The translations under genes and the position numbers were made by a program. Shown here in pieces: positions 57,403-64,000 of a DNA stretch of 64,000 nucleotides. The notes under the pieces are model-generated. The model made no database searches. It saw only the letters and a program-made list of their open reading frames with translations, and was not told the origin of the DNA. Each line of letters begins with the position of its first letter. Position 1 is the stretch's first letter. This DNA comes from Nitrogeniibacter sp041600915 (GTDB taxonomy: Bacteria > Pseudomonadota > Gammaproteobacteria > Burkholderiales > Rhodocyclaceae): NCBI GenBank assembly GCA_041600915.1, contig JBFIJC010000001.1, positions 1 to 64,000 on the forward strand. Direction: 5' to 3'.

Positions 57403-57620
57403 CGTACTTTGGTGGGCCGGCTGTCAGGCCGGCACGGCGAGCACATTGATCCACATGTAAAGGAATCGCAAGAATCTTTACTAAAGCGACACCACACGCA
57501 AAGATTCGGCCTGTTTTTATGCAGGTCACAGCCCGCCAGATCGGCCGGCGAATCAAAAACTTTTTTCAGCGGCTCCCCAGAAATCCCCCGCGTGGCTTTC
57601 AATGCCGCGCCACTGCTGGT
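57403..57620. other. Non-coding gap between last tail gene and attR
   Basis: About 220 bp. GCCGGC-TGTCAG-GCCGGC forms a short stem soon after the tail gene but no T tract follows. No credible ORF, RBS or promoter seen. Confidence 0.5.
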
Positions 57621-57645
57621 GGTTCGGCGCATGCAACCGGCACCA
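57621..57645 (+). other. attR of the prophage
   Basis: GGTTCG (57621-57626) and TGCAACCGGCACCA (57632-57645) repeat the tRNA-Thr 3' end at identical spacing; the five bases between differ mostly. The flank to the left is phage, to the right chromosomal. Confidence 0.88.
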
Positions 57646-57703
57646 GTTCTACAAATTAGCCTTGACGACGCTAATTATTTAGTCTAAAGTCTCGTTTCTC
57701 TGA

Positions 57704-57779
<76 letters not shown>

Positions 57780-57784
57780 AACAG

Positions 57785-57825
57785 AAAGCACAAGGCCCGT
57801 ATCGAAAGATCGGGCCTTGTGCTTT
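57785..57825 (+). terminator. Terminator of tRNA-fMet
   Basis: AAAGCACAAGGCCCG pairs perfectly with CGGGCCTTGTGCTTT; the loop region forms an inner ATC-GAAA-GAT hairpin. The T tract follows within the stem end. Bidirectional in design. Confidence 0.9.
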
Positions 57826-57975
57826 TCTGCGTCTGTTTGTGGTGCGTAGGTGCAAATCTACGCTTTGGCGCGCGCGCAACTGTCGGCAACGATCGCGCAC
57901 GGGAGTCGTCTGTAAGCTTGCTTGCGCGGTGTTTTGAGTCTGGATCTGGCGCACGGGTAGTGGCGCTCAATAAAA

Positions 57976-58009
57976 AAGGCCAGAACTCCCGACTGAGCGT
58001 TCTGGCCTT
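57976..58009 (-). terminator. Second intrinsic terminator, better for leftward transcription
   Basis: AAGGCCAGAAC (57976-57986) pairs with GTTCTGGCCTT (57999-58009). Read on the minus strand it is followed by TTTTTTATT. It shields the tRNA from transcription out of the next element. The surrounding 57826-58165 has no convincing gene, and includes another 9-bp inverted repeat (GGTGGAGCC/GGCTCCACC) at about 58038-58062. Confidence 0.8.
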
Positions 58010-58165
58010 CTTCAGGATCTTTTCAGACCCTCTTGTTGGTGGAGCCGGGGGGAGGCTCCACCCGTTTATGTGTTCTCCGACCAATCAACGACTTGGCAGC
58101 GTTCGGTTCATAAAATGGCACACCGAAGTGGCACACTGTGATGGTAGCTTAGTTTGATTCCTGCC

Positions 58166-58200
58166 TGCGGACGGGGGTTCGATTCCCCCGTCTGGTGCTA
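58166..58200 (+). other. tRNA/tmRNA 3'-end-like relic, possible attachment site
   Basis: TGCGGAC followed by GGGGGTTCGATTCCCCC (58173-58189) is a perfect T-arm stem-loop, then GTCTGGTGCTA where a tRNA or tmRNA would end in CCA. No matching 5' acceptor strand or anticodon arm is found upstream, so this is a fragment. It marks the probable left end of the second element. Confidence 0.55.
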
Positions 58201-58612
58201 GGTATAAGCATCGGCTCGGCACGTCGGAAAAAATTTTCAGCGCTGGGCATCGCGGAGCTGAGATCATTTCTAAGACACCCACCCTCATTGGCCATAAGGT
58301 TTGAAAATTTTGATGCCGCAGTGAAAGCGGTATGAACCGCATCAATCCTTACATATCACCAATGTTTCAAGCGGCGCTATTCGGTTGCATCGTGGTTGCT
58401 GCTCGTGGGTTGTTCATAGAAATCCGGGGGCGCGCTGGATTCGGCTTCTTGTGAAGCTGAGAGTGCTGATGGGGCGCTGTCGGCCTGCGTTTCGGGCTTG
58501 GGGGTGATGATCCTGCTCGGATGTGGGGCGTGACAGTTCAGGGGGCTGGTGAGAAGAGGGCAGAGGTGCTTCTCTATAGATGCAGGCTGTGATGCGCGAA
58601 GTCCGTCAGTGA
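58201..58612. other. Non-coding stretch at left end of second element
   Basis: About 410 bp. Open frames on the minus strand have weak coding character. GAAAATTT-rich repeats (AAAATTTTCAG near 58229 and GAAAATTTTGA near 58304) are the only structure noticed. Confidence 0.4.
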
Positions 58613-59548
58613 TTACGGGGTTTTCAAGGTGTCGTAGTCGGGATATTCCGCCCTTTTTTGTGGCGCTACCAATCGAGAAAGCTCGTCTCTGAGAGTCTTC
58701 AGCGCCCCTCCGATCATGCGGTTGGCCTCCACGTCTGAGATCACTTGGTAGTCGTGTTTTGCGGCCCATGAAGCACCGTAGCTGTTCCATGCACGCTTGA
58801 CCTTCTCGCTCTCCTTGTTGGCTGCGTGTGCGGCTTTGGTGATGCTCTCGGGCAACGTTGCGCGTGATCGCTTGATCTTCGGCTTAATCCCGGCTGCGAC
58901 GTACAGGAAGCGCGAAAGGTAGCTTCGCATGCGATCCCCAAAGTCGGGGAGCATCGAAACACGTGACACGAGCGCATTCTGGCAGCCGCCAGCCGCAAGC
59001 GTCGCTTCGAGGCGAACGCAGTGACGTTGTAGCGGCTGCTTGTTGTCATGGGTTTTGACGTACAGCCGCACCTGCTCGTAACCGCTGGGGTTTTGCCAGT
59101 AAATCGTCTGTGCGCCGCTGCTGGTGGCTAGCGTGTCCAGCGTGATCCTGCCGTCGCGCAGGTCGAAATACTTGCGCCGCCCGACCTCCCGCATGCTGTC
59201 GTGTCGCTGGGGGAATAGTCGGCTCTTTAGCCAGTTGTGTAGCTCAATCAACTGTGCAGCATCATTGGAGCCGTTCTTAGGAAAGAAGTCGACAGCGACT
59301 TCGATGGCAAGCACCTTCGTGTCGGGGTGATGATCGACCAGATATTGCAGGTCGGAAACGGTCGGATCATGAATTGTCAGACGGTCATCTTGAATGCCCC
59401 GCCAGCGATTCGGTGCATTGATCCGACCGTCGACCGCACGCTTGAGGGCAAATGCGGCCCGTTGGTCCTTGAGTGACACTGGAAGGCCGATAGTGATGAA
59501 GTCAATCTTCGCCCGTGGCTTGAACTGCCGCGTTATGCTATTATTCAT
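58613..59548 (-). CDS. Putative replication initiation protein of the second element
   Basis: 311 residues. KIDFITIGLPVSL, then VLAIEVAVDFFPKN, RRKYFDLRDGRITLDT, TIYWQN and QVRLYVKTHDN, with CVRLEATLAAGG, follow the order of short motifs seen in rolling-circle/filamentous-phage-type initiators (a beta-strand with VD-type acidic pair, then R-L/V-E-x-T-L). The catalytic Tyr cannot be assigned with certainty. Heads the leftward gene group. Alternative: an element-specific protein of unknown role. Confidence 0.5.
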   Translation of the reverse strand: MNNSITRQFKPRAKIDFITIGLPVSLKDQRAAFALKRAVDGRINAPNRWRGIQDDRLTIHDPTVSDLQYLVDHHPDTKVLAIEVAVDFFPKNGSNDAAQLIELHNWLKSRLFPQRHDSMREVGRRKYFDLRDGRITLDTLATSSGAQTIYWQNPSGYEQVRLYVKTHDNKQPLQRHCVRLEATLAAGGCQNALVSRVSMLPDFGDRMRSYLSRFLYVAAGIKPKIKRSRATLPESITKAAHAANKESEKVKRAWNSYGASWAAKHDYQVISDVEANRMIGGALKTLRDELSRLVAPQKRAEYPDYDTLKTP

Positions 59549-59677
59549 TTTGGATATTTTATTTGCCGCCGCGTGGCCTTGTGCCCGCTGGCGGCTTTGT
59601 TTTTGTACGGCCCGGTCAGTCAGTCATAACTGAGTAGCAAGAGCACCGGGAAAGGCCAGTCTTTCCCAGTGCCCCTG

Positions 59678-59848
59678 TTATGCGGCCTCGCTCAGTGTTG
59701 TGCGCCCGTGGCAGTCATTTATGAGTACGAACCGTACGCGTGCAGCGTTGGTGCCGGTGTGAATGATTGTGTGCCCGGCATCGGTCGTGTGTTCGATGAT
59801 CGCGGCTTCAAGGTAATCTGCGGTCTGCTGCATGGTCAGGTGTTGCAT
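59678..59848 (-). CDS. Small hypothetical protein of second element
   Basis: 56 residues from ATG 59848, chosen for AAGGGAG 5 nt upstream. MQQTADYLEAAIIEHTTDAG followed by a beta stretch (AARVRFVLINDC). The gene overlaps the end of the next upstream gene by 13 nt. Function unknown. Confidence 0.6.
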   Translation of the reverse strand: MQHLTMQQTADYLEAAIIEHTTDAGHTIIHTGTNAARVRFVLINDCHGRTTLSEAA

Positions 59849-60255
59849 GGGTACTCCCTTGTGGATGATGAGCGGGAACCGCCGCCCCGGCTTTGGTAGT
59901 GTGCCTGGCACATAATCAGGTGATGTTTGATGCGGGTTCCGTGTTTGTCGAACCTGTTCAGACGCCACGGCAGGCAGGGGTCAATATCAAGCCTTGTTGG
60001 CGTAATTGGTGCCTTTCCAGCTGTCGGAACTGTCGCCAGCACCGCGTCAATGAAGCTCTTGACGCTCCGGGCGTCATAGACCGGACGGAACGCACGCCCG
60101 TCGTGCAACTTGCCGCACGGCAGCAAGGTTAGTCCGTGGATGTTTGCCCGGTCGCGAAGGGCGTCGCTAAGAAAATCCCGCCACTGTCGAAGAGGGCCAA
60201 GCTCCCTGCGCAGCAGGTAGGCGGCTTCAGCCGCAGAAATCGTCAGCGCGTGCAT
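59836..60255 (-). CDS. Hypothetical protein of second element
   Basis: 139 residues. ISAAEAAYLLRRELGPLRQW, RDFLSDALRDRANIHG and SVKSFIDAVLATVPTAGKAP. The opening resembles an excisionase-like HTH, though weakly. Two bp from the upstream gene, so same operon. Confidence 0.6.
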   Translation of the reverse strand: MHALTISAAEAAYLLRRELGPLRQWRDFLSDALRDRANIHGLTLLPCGKLHDGRAFRPVYDARSVKSFIDAVLATVPTAGKAPITPTRLDIDPCLPWRLNRFDKHGTRIKHHLIMCQAHYQSRGGGSRSSSTREYPCNT

Positions 60256-60256
60256 A

Positions 60257-60778
60257 TCATTCCTTCCTTTTTACTACAACATCGGCATTTTCTGTCACGG
60301 TCTGGTATTTGGCCTGTTGCGCTTGTCCGCCTGCTTCCGTGACGAGTTGGGCGGCTATTTCACGCGCCTGCTCAACCGGCAGGCGATATACCAGTAAATG
60401 CGGGTTAGTTACGATCAGTTGAACGAACGGCGTCCCGGTGGCTTCGTCGTATTGACGACTGATGCCGGTAACGTCGAAGCGCCGCCCGGTGCTGCTTCCG
60501 CCGCGCTCATTAAATCCAACTGCGCAGAGGGCTTCCATCGCGCGGGGGGATAGTTGCCCCGTCTGCCGAGACCGCTCCCACACGGCAAAGCGTTCCAATT
60601 CGTTCTGACGGTAAAACGAACCGCGTCCGACTCGTTCAATGGCGATGCGATAAATGGCGGGGCGTGCCGTGTTGGCGTTGTTTCGAAGCCATAACGCCCA
60701 CTGGTCTGGGCTCTTGTCGGGGAGCTGTTGCGCTAGCCATTTCGCTGCTGCCTGCCTGCTCAATAGGTCGGATGTCAT
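60257..60778 (-). CDS. Hypothetical protein of second element
   Basis: 173 residues. LSRQAAAKWLAQQLPDKSPD, WALWLRNNANTARPAIYRIA and FYRQNELERFAVWERSRQTG suggest an N-terminal DNA-binding helical domain. The C-terminal half is beta-strand rich. First gene of the leftward group, divergent from the serine recombinase. Confidence 0.6.
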   Translation of the reverse strand: MTSDLLSRQAAAKWLAQQLPDKSPDQWALWLRNNANTARPAIYRIAIERVGRGSFYRQNELERFAVWERSRQTGQLSPRAMEALCAVGFNERGGSSTGRRFDVTGISRQYDEATGTPFVQLIVTNPHLLVYRLPVEQAREIAAQLVTEAGGQAQQAKYQTVTENADVVVKRKE

Positions 60779-60883
60779 GTGGATGCACTCATTTTTGTTA
60801 GCATGAACATGACTATATCATGAATCATAAACGAATGCAATCGAAAGATTCGTTATTGATCTTTTTGATTGCTTCGCATATGC

Positions 60884-60920
60884 TGACTACACATTAAACG
60901 AACATCTTGTGATGTAGTCA
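60884..60920. promoter_or_regulatory. Inverted repeat upstream of serine recombinase
   Basis: TGACTACA (60884-60891) and TGTAGTCA (60913-60920), 21 bp apart, end just before the RBS GGAG. The 150-bp divergent region is AT-rich. The repeat could be a recombinase-binding (res-like) site or an operator controlling the recombinase. Confidence 0.55.
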
Positions 60921-60932
60921 GGAGCGGATGTC

Positions 60933-61625
60933 ATGGCAAACGGCAAATTCATCGCCTACTATCGGGTCAGTACGCAAAAGCAGGGAATGTCAGGGCTTGG
61001 ACTTGAAGCGCAGCGGGCCGCTGTCAGTCGCTATCTAAATGGCGGCACATGGGAGCTGGCTGGCGAGTTTCAGGAGGTAGAGACCGGAAAGGGAGCCGAT
61101 GCGCTCGCGAAACGCCCACAACTACGCGCTGCACTCGATGCGTGCCGAAGGTTAGGTGCGACGCTCTTGATTGCAAAGTTGGACCGCCTCGCCCGAAACG
61201 TCCATTTCGTTTCTGGTCTGCTCGAAACCGGCGTGGAGTTCGTGGCGGCTGACATGCCCCAAGCCAATAAGGTCATGATTCAGATGCACGCGGTGATGAG
61301 CGAATGGGAGCGCGATCAGGTCAGTGCCCGTACGAAGGCGGCGCTGGCCGCAGCTAAAGCGAGGGGGGTCGTGCTCGGCGCCGCCGGCGCCGCTAACTTG
61401 AAGCCGAATATCGAAGAGCGCCAGCGGGCTGCAGATGCGTTTGCGTTAAAACTAGAGGGGATAATTCAGGGGTTTATAGCTGTTGGATTGACGCAAAGGG
61501 AAATGGTGACGCAGCTAAATCAGCTGGGCATACGATCCTCGCGGGGAGGGGAGTGGTCTCTGATTCAGCTGCAGAGGGTTCGCCAGAGAATAGATCGGAA
61601 ACTTGCAGCGGAATCGTCGCCCTAA
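60933..61625 (+). CDS. Serine recombinase (resolvase/invertase family)
   Basis: 230 residues. The catalytic domain starts IAYYRVSTQKQGMSGLGLEA, with the nucleophilic Ser in RVS; LIAKLDRLARNV supplies the conserved Arg residues and MSEWERDQVSARTKAALAAA the long helix. The C-terminal part (about 150-225) is a short HTH region (GLTQREMVTQLNQLGIRSSR). Strand exchange at res- or hix-like sites. Confidence 0.92.
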   Translation: MANGKFIAYYRVSTQKQGMSGLGLEAQRAAVSRYLNGGTWELAGEFQEVETGKGADALAKRPQLRAALDACRRLGATLLIAKLDRLARNVHFVSGLLETGVEFVAADMPQANKVMIQMHAVMSEWERDQVSARTKAALAAAKARGVVLGAAGAANLKPNIEERQRAADAFALKLEGIIQGFIAVGLTQREMVTQLNQLGIRSSRGGEWSLIQLQRVRQRIDRKLAAESSP

Positions 61626-61936
61626 CGCATGCAGGCAGAAAAAACGATGTCGTATGCGTCAGAAGGACTCTGGATGCCAGCGTCGCCGTATATGGCCGTA
61701 ACGACGCCCTGCGCCGCATCCTTTTTCTGCGGGTCGTGAGCAAGCATGTCTCCTACTACGCGTAGCACTGAAACCATGCTGTGCCCGTCATTTTTTGTAC
61801 GATAAGCGTTTGCACCTATGTCTGCGAGTTGCCGGCAGTCATTGGCCCCACCAATGTTTCTGGCGATGCTCGGTAGAGCTACAAGAGCTGCAGACACCAA
61901 GAAACCGCATAAAACTGCATTTTTTATCACGGTCAC
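61622..61936 (-). CDS. Exported small protein
   Basis: 104 residues. Signal peptide (IKNAVLCGFLVSAALVALPS) with cleavage after SIA; the mature part has two Cys (NDCRQLADIGANAYRTKNDG ... VFSACMR) and looks helical. Paired with the next exported protein, the stop of which is adjacent. Function unknown. Confidence 0.7.
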   Translation of the reverse strand: MTVIKNAVLCGFLVSAALVALPSIARNIGGANDCRQLADIGANAYRTKNDGHSMVSVLRVVGDMLAHDPQKKDAAQGVVTAIYGDAGIQSPSDAYDIVFSACMR

Positions 61937-62479
61937 CTAGTTCATATCCACATCGATCTTGAGTAGATTCGCCACCTTGTCGAACTCGGCAAGCGATGCG
62001 CTGAAATTGTCTTGGCCTATCGTCCCAATCGTGACTTTCCATTGGGCGAGTAGTTGTTTCGCCGTAGGCTGATTCTTCTTCTTGAAAGAGAGTACGAAGC
62101 TTCTAGTGTTCGTCGACACAGCTGCGGTCGCTTGCTCGACACACTTTTCGCCTTTTAGTCCTTCGGTTACGTGTTTTTCACGTGCCTGCTTTTTCAGGGT
62201 CAATTTTTCTGTGTATGACAGATCGGTCCCATAGCCGCGGTTCATGTTGGCCACCATTTTGTCGGCCTGCATTTCCATGTAGGTCGCTTGAATGCCGATC
62301 ATGTCCGCCATATGCAATTTCGCGCAGGTCATGATTCCGTCTCGTATGGCATCAATTTGCTGGACTTGTTCTTCTTTACTTACCAACTTCGTTGGATTTT
62401 TTGCCGCAGCAGGAGCGGAGCAGGCTATGAAGATGCCTGCAAGGAAAGTGGCTGCAAGTGTTGGTGATTTTATTGGCAT
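61937..62479 (-). CDS. Exported helical protein
   Basis: 180 residues. Signal peptide (SPTLAATFLAGIFIACSAPA, AAA cleavage). Mature part helical with MTCAKLHMADMIGIQATYME, EKLTLKKQAREKHVTEGLKG and a second Cys. Ends one base before the next gene begins. Function unknown; an accessory trait of the element. Confidence 0.7.
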   Translation of the reverse strand: MPIKSPTLAATFLAGIFIACSAPAAAKNPTKLVSKEEQVQQIDAIRDGIMTCAKLHMADMIGIQATYMEMQADKMVANMNRGYGTDLSYTEKLTLKKQAREKHVTEGLKGEKCVEQATAAVSTNTRSFVLSFKKKNQPTAKQLLAQWKVTIGTIGQDNFSASLAEFDKVANLLKIDVDMN

Positions 62480-62743
62480 TTTCGTCTAGTCGGTGAGTAG
62501 CCTTTAAGGATCTCACGATTGCAGTGCCCGCGTCGAAGACTTTTTCAACGGGGCACATTGGTTGATTTTTCAGCTGTGCTCGTGCCGTCATATGGCCGCG
62601 TTAGCAGTGCGACCTGCGGAGGGGTGCTATAGGTACTCGGCAGTCCAGCTTACGTTGAGATGCACGCTCGACTTCCCTGAGCACACCAGAGTTATACGGC
62701 CCATGTAGATTTTTTGGGTAGGCTTATTTAGCTCGACTACCAG

Positions 62744-64000
62744 CTATGCCAAATGTCTTTTCTTTTCGGGCCATGTCACGTCCTCGACGGACGGTATCAT
62801 CGAAACTATCTCGTCAGGCAACGAGAACGCTTCGACGGTGGGTCGCCGTTTGGATGCGTCGCGCGTGTTCCAGTACACCTTGCCGGTTACCAGTTCTGCT
62901 TCGTGTCCCACGATGGGGGCAACAAGGTGCGGTGCGATGCCTTCATCAAGTAGCCGCGTGATGAACAGGTGTCGAAAGCTGTGAAAGACGGCCTCCTGCT
63001 TGCCTTCGATGCCGGCCTTGTGGCGAAAACGTTGGAACCAGTTTGATGCTGCATGAGCGGGGCCATCGCGACGCGTCCTGCTCAATTCAGGGAAGAGGTG
63101 TGCTCTACCTTGTTTCCGCATCGCTTCGACATAGCGCAAGAGGCCGATGCGGATCAGTTCAGGATGTAACGGGACAAGACGCTTCGCGTTCGCATTCTTC
63201 ACGCTTTTCTTCCGCCCTTGCTCATCTGTGACGGTTTCAATGGCTTCTCGGTCATTGATGTCGATGCAGGGGATGCCGTCTACCGTAGTGAAGTCTGCCA
63301 AGTCCAACTGTGCGAGTTCGCCGAGCCGTGCGCCAGTAAAGATTGCGAGTGGTAGCAGCCAGAAAGCGTAGCTCTTGCGGAACCGTTTGGATTGAAAGTC
63401 CTTGTGGTTCAAGAGCGCACGCAACTCATCGGTTGTGAACGGTCGCCGGGAGCTTGCTAACGTTTCCGCCTGGCCGAAACCCGAGAATGGGTTGGCGTCG
63501 ATGCCCCATTTGCGCTTTTCCTCAAGCGCCCATCGAAACATTGCGGAGATGCGTTCGGCCTTCTTGCTGGCGTTCTGCTCAGATTGAGGCGGTGGGTCCA
63601 TAGCCAGCAGTTCGTCAGCCGTCTTGTCTCGATATGCTTTAACGCGGCTCGCGTTGGCCGGGAGGCGTCTAAGTAGGCCAAAGAAGCAGCCTGCCATATC
63701 CCGATCTATAGTGCCGATACGGATATCATTCATAATGAAAGTGAACTGCTCGATATCCTTCCTGTACGACTCAAGGGTTTTTTTTCCGGGTGGCTTCTTA
63801 CGTCCTCCGATTGCTCGCTGGCTCAGGGATCGAAGATATGCCGCCAAAAGTTCGGAAAACAGCGGTGTCTTCTCTGCGGGCCAAGGGAATACGAGAGCTG
63901 TCTCAAGCTCCGTCTTGCCGCGAAGCTGCCCCTTTATAAAAGCCTTCTCCACAACATTTTGGGCGATGAGGCGAGGAACCGACGTGTTCAGCTGGAGCTG
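62744..64000 (-). CDS. Tyrosine integrase of second element or island, N-terminus outside window
   Basis: The frame is open to the window edge, so the start lies beyond base 64000; 418 residues are visible (GTG 63952 lies in frame but is not necessarily the start). Core-binding region PLFSELLAAYLRSLSQ. Catalytic motifs: Arg in FTGARLGELAQLDLAD, HSFRHLFITRLLDEG (HxxR), GHEAELVTG and the Tyr in VYWNT. SAM-like N-domain contains AMFRWALEEKRKWG. Long-form integrase typical of genomic islands. Confidence 0.9.
   Translation of the reverse strand, partial: QLQLNTSVPRLIAQNVVEKAFIKGQLRGKTELETALVFPWPAEKTPLFSELLAAYLRSLSQRAIGGRKKPPGKKTLESYRKDIEQFTFIMNDIRIGTIDRDMAGCFFGLLRRLPANASRVKAYRDKTADELLAMDPPPQSEQNASKKAERISAMFRWALEEKRKWGIDANPFSGFGQAETLASSRRPFTTDELRALLNHKDFQSKRFRKSYAFWLLPLAIFTGARLGELAQLDLADFTTVDGIPCIDINDREAIETVTDEQGRKKSVKNANAKRLVPLHPELIRIGLLRYVEAMRKQGRAHLFPELSRTRRDGPAHAASNWFQRFRHKAGIEGKQEAVFHSFRHLFITRLLDEGIAPHLVAPIVGHEAELVTGKVYWNTRDASKRRPTVEAFSLPDEIVSMIPSVEDVTWPEKKRHLA

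Larger units (their letters stand above)
4751..57645. mobile_element. Complete lambdoid prophage with long-tailed (siphovirus-type) virion genes, about 52.9 kb
   Basis: The element is bounded by the tRNA-Thr-derived repeats. It contains, in order, integrase, a leftward recombination/accessory operon, an immunity region with divergent early promoters, replication genes, a late regulator, packaging, lysis, head, tail tube, tape measure and tail-tip genes. No structural gene is visibly broken, and each module present in lambda has a counterpart, so the prophage may be inducible. The tail genes (tape measure, tail tube, GT frameshift) indicate a long non-contractile tail; there are no sheath or baseplate wedge genes. 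Confidence 0.95.

Noticed and set aside
58377..58790. Minus-strand open frame downstream of the initiator-like gene
   Set aside because: It overlaps that gene in another frame, has no RBS and its composition is not convincing, though the Ser/Glu-rich end kept it under consideration.

Overview
The window is high-GC DNA from a proteobacterium, most likely a betaproteobacterium (Rhodocyclales-like from overall gene flavour; this is an inference, not a measurement). It holds a short chromosomal stretch, one complete lambdoid siphovirus-type prophage of about 52.9 kb, an initiator tRNA gene, and the start of a second, smaller mobile element.

Chromosome, 1-4775: a partial HAD phosphatase, a GGDEF diguanylate cyclase, a NarL/LuxR-type response regulator with its hybrid histidine kinase (4-nt overlap), and tRNA-Thr(TGT). 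The prophage is inserted at the 3' end of that tRNA. The last 14 bp of the tRNA (TGCAACCGGCACCA) recur at 57632-57645, giving attL and attR.

Prophage left arm, 4913-17301: a tyrosine integrase faces a long leftward early operon. The operon runs from PL through small genes, a YqaJ-type exonuclease, RecT, a C5 cytosine methyltransferase with five repeats in its target-recognition region, and many accessory genes. Its promoter-distal 2 kb (5936-8013) is built unlike the rest. Small phage genes there are separated by six structures that look like integron attC recombination sites, plus one collapsed site. No IntI is visible, and all genes are antiparallel to the attC orientation. One more such site follows the putative late regulator at 27848-27906.

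Immunity region, 17334-19540: PL and PR are near-identical promoters (TTGACA, 17 bp, TAACAT) overlapped by five copies of an operator close to TTAGGCGNGCCTAA. The repressor is an HTH plus S24 peptidase protein with a third domain between them that carries a PD-(D/E)xK nuclease-type motif. Downstream of it, in the place where lambda carries rexAB, sit a small zinc-ribbon membrane protein and a lipoprotein staphylococcal-type nuclease.

Rightward early genes, 19214-29349: Cro-like and CII-like regulators with a terminator between them, a SNF2 helicase-DNA methyltransferase fusion, replication genes with an iteron/G-quadruplex candidate origin, DnaB, RusA, NinB, a Ref-like HNH nuclease and a Q-position regulator. 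A promoter followed closely by a terminator (29364-29455) resembles lambda pR'-tR'.

Late genes, 29786-57402: terminase, DUF4055-type portal, SPP1 gp7-type head protein, a lysis cassette unusually placed inside the head genes and bracketed by terminators, scaffold, capsid, a methyltransferase/DUF115-like fusion, connectors, tail tube, G/GT frameshift pair, tape measure and tail tip.

After attR come tRNA-fMet, two terminators and a tRNA/tmRNA 3'-end relic. A second element follows, with a replication-initiator-like gene, small genes, a serine recombinase, two exported proteins and a tyrosine integrase that runs off the window.
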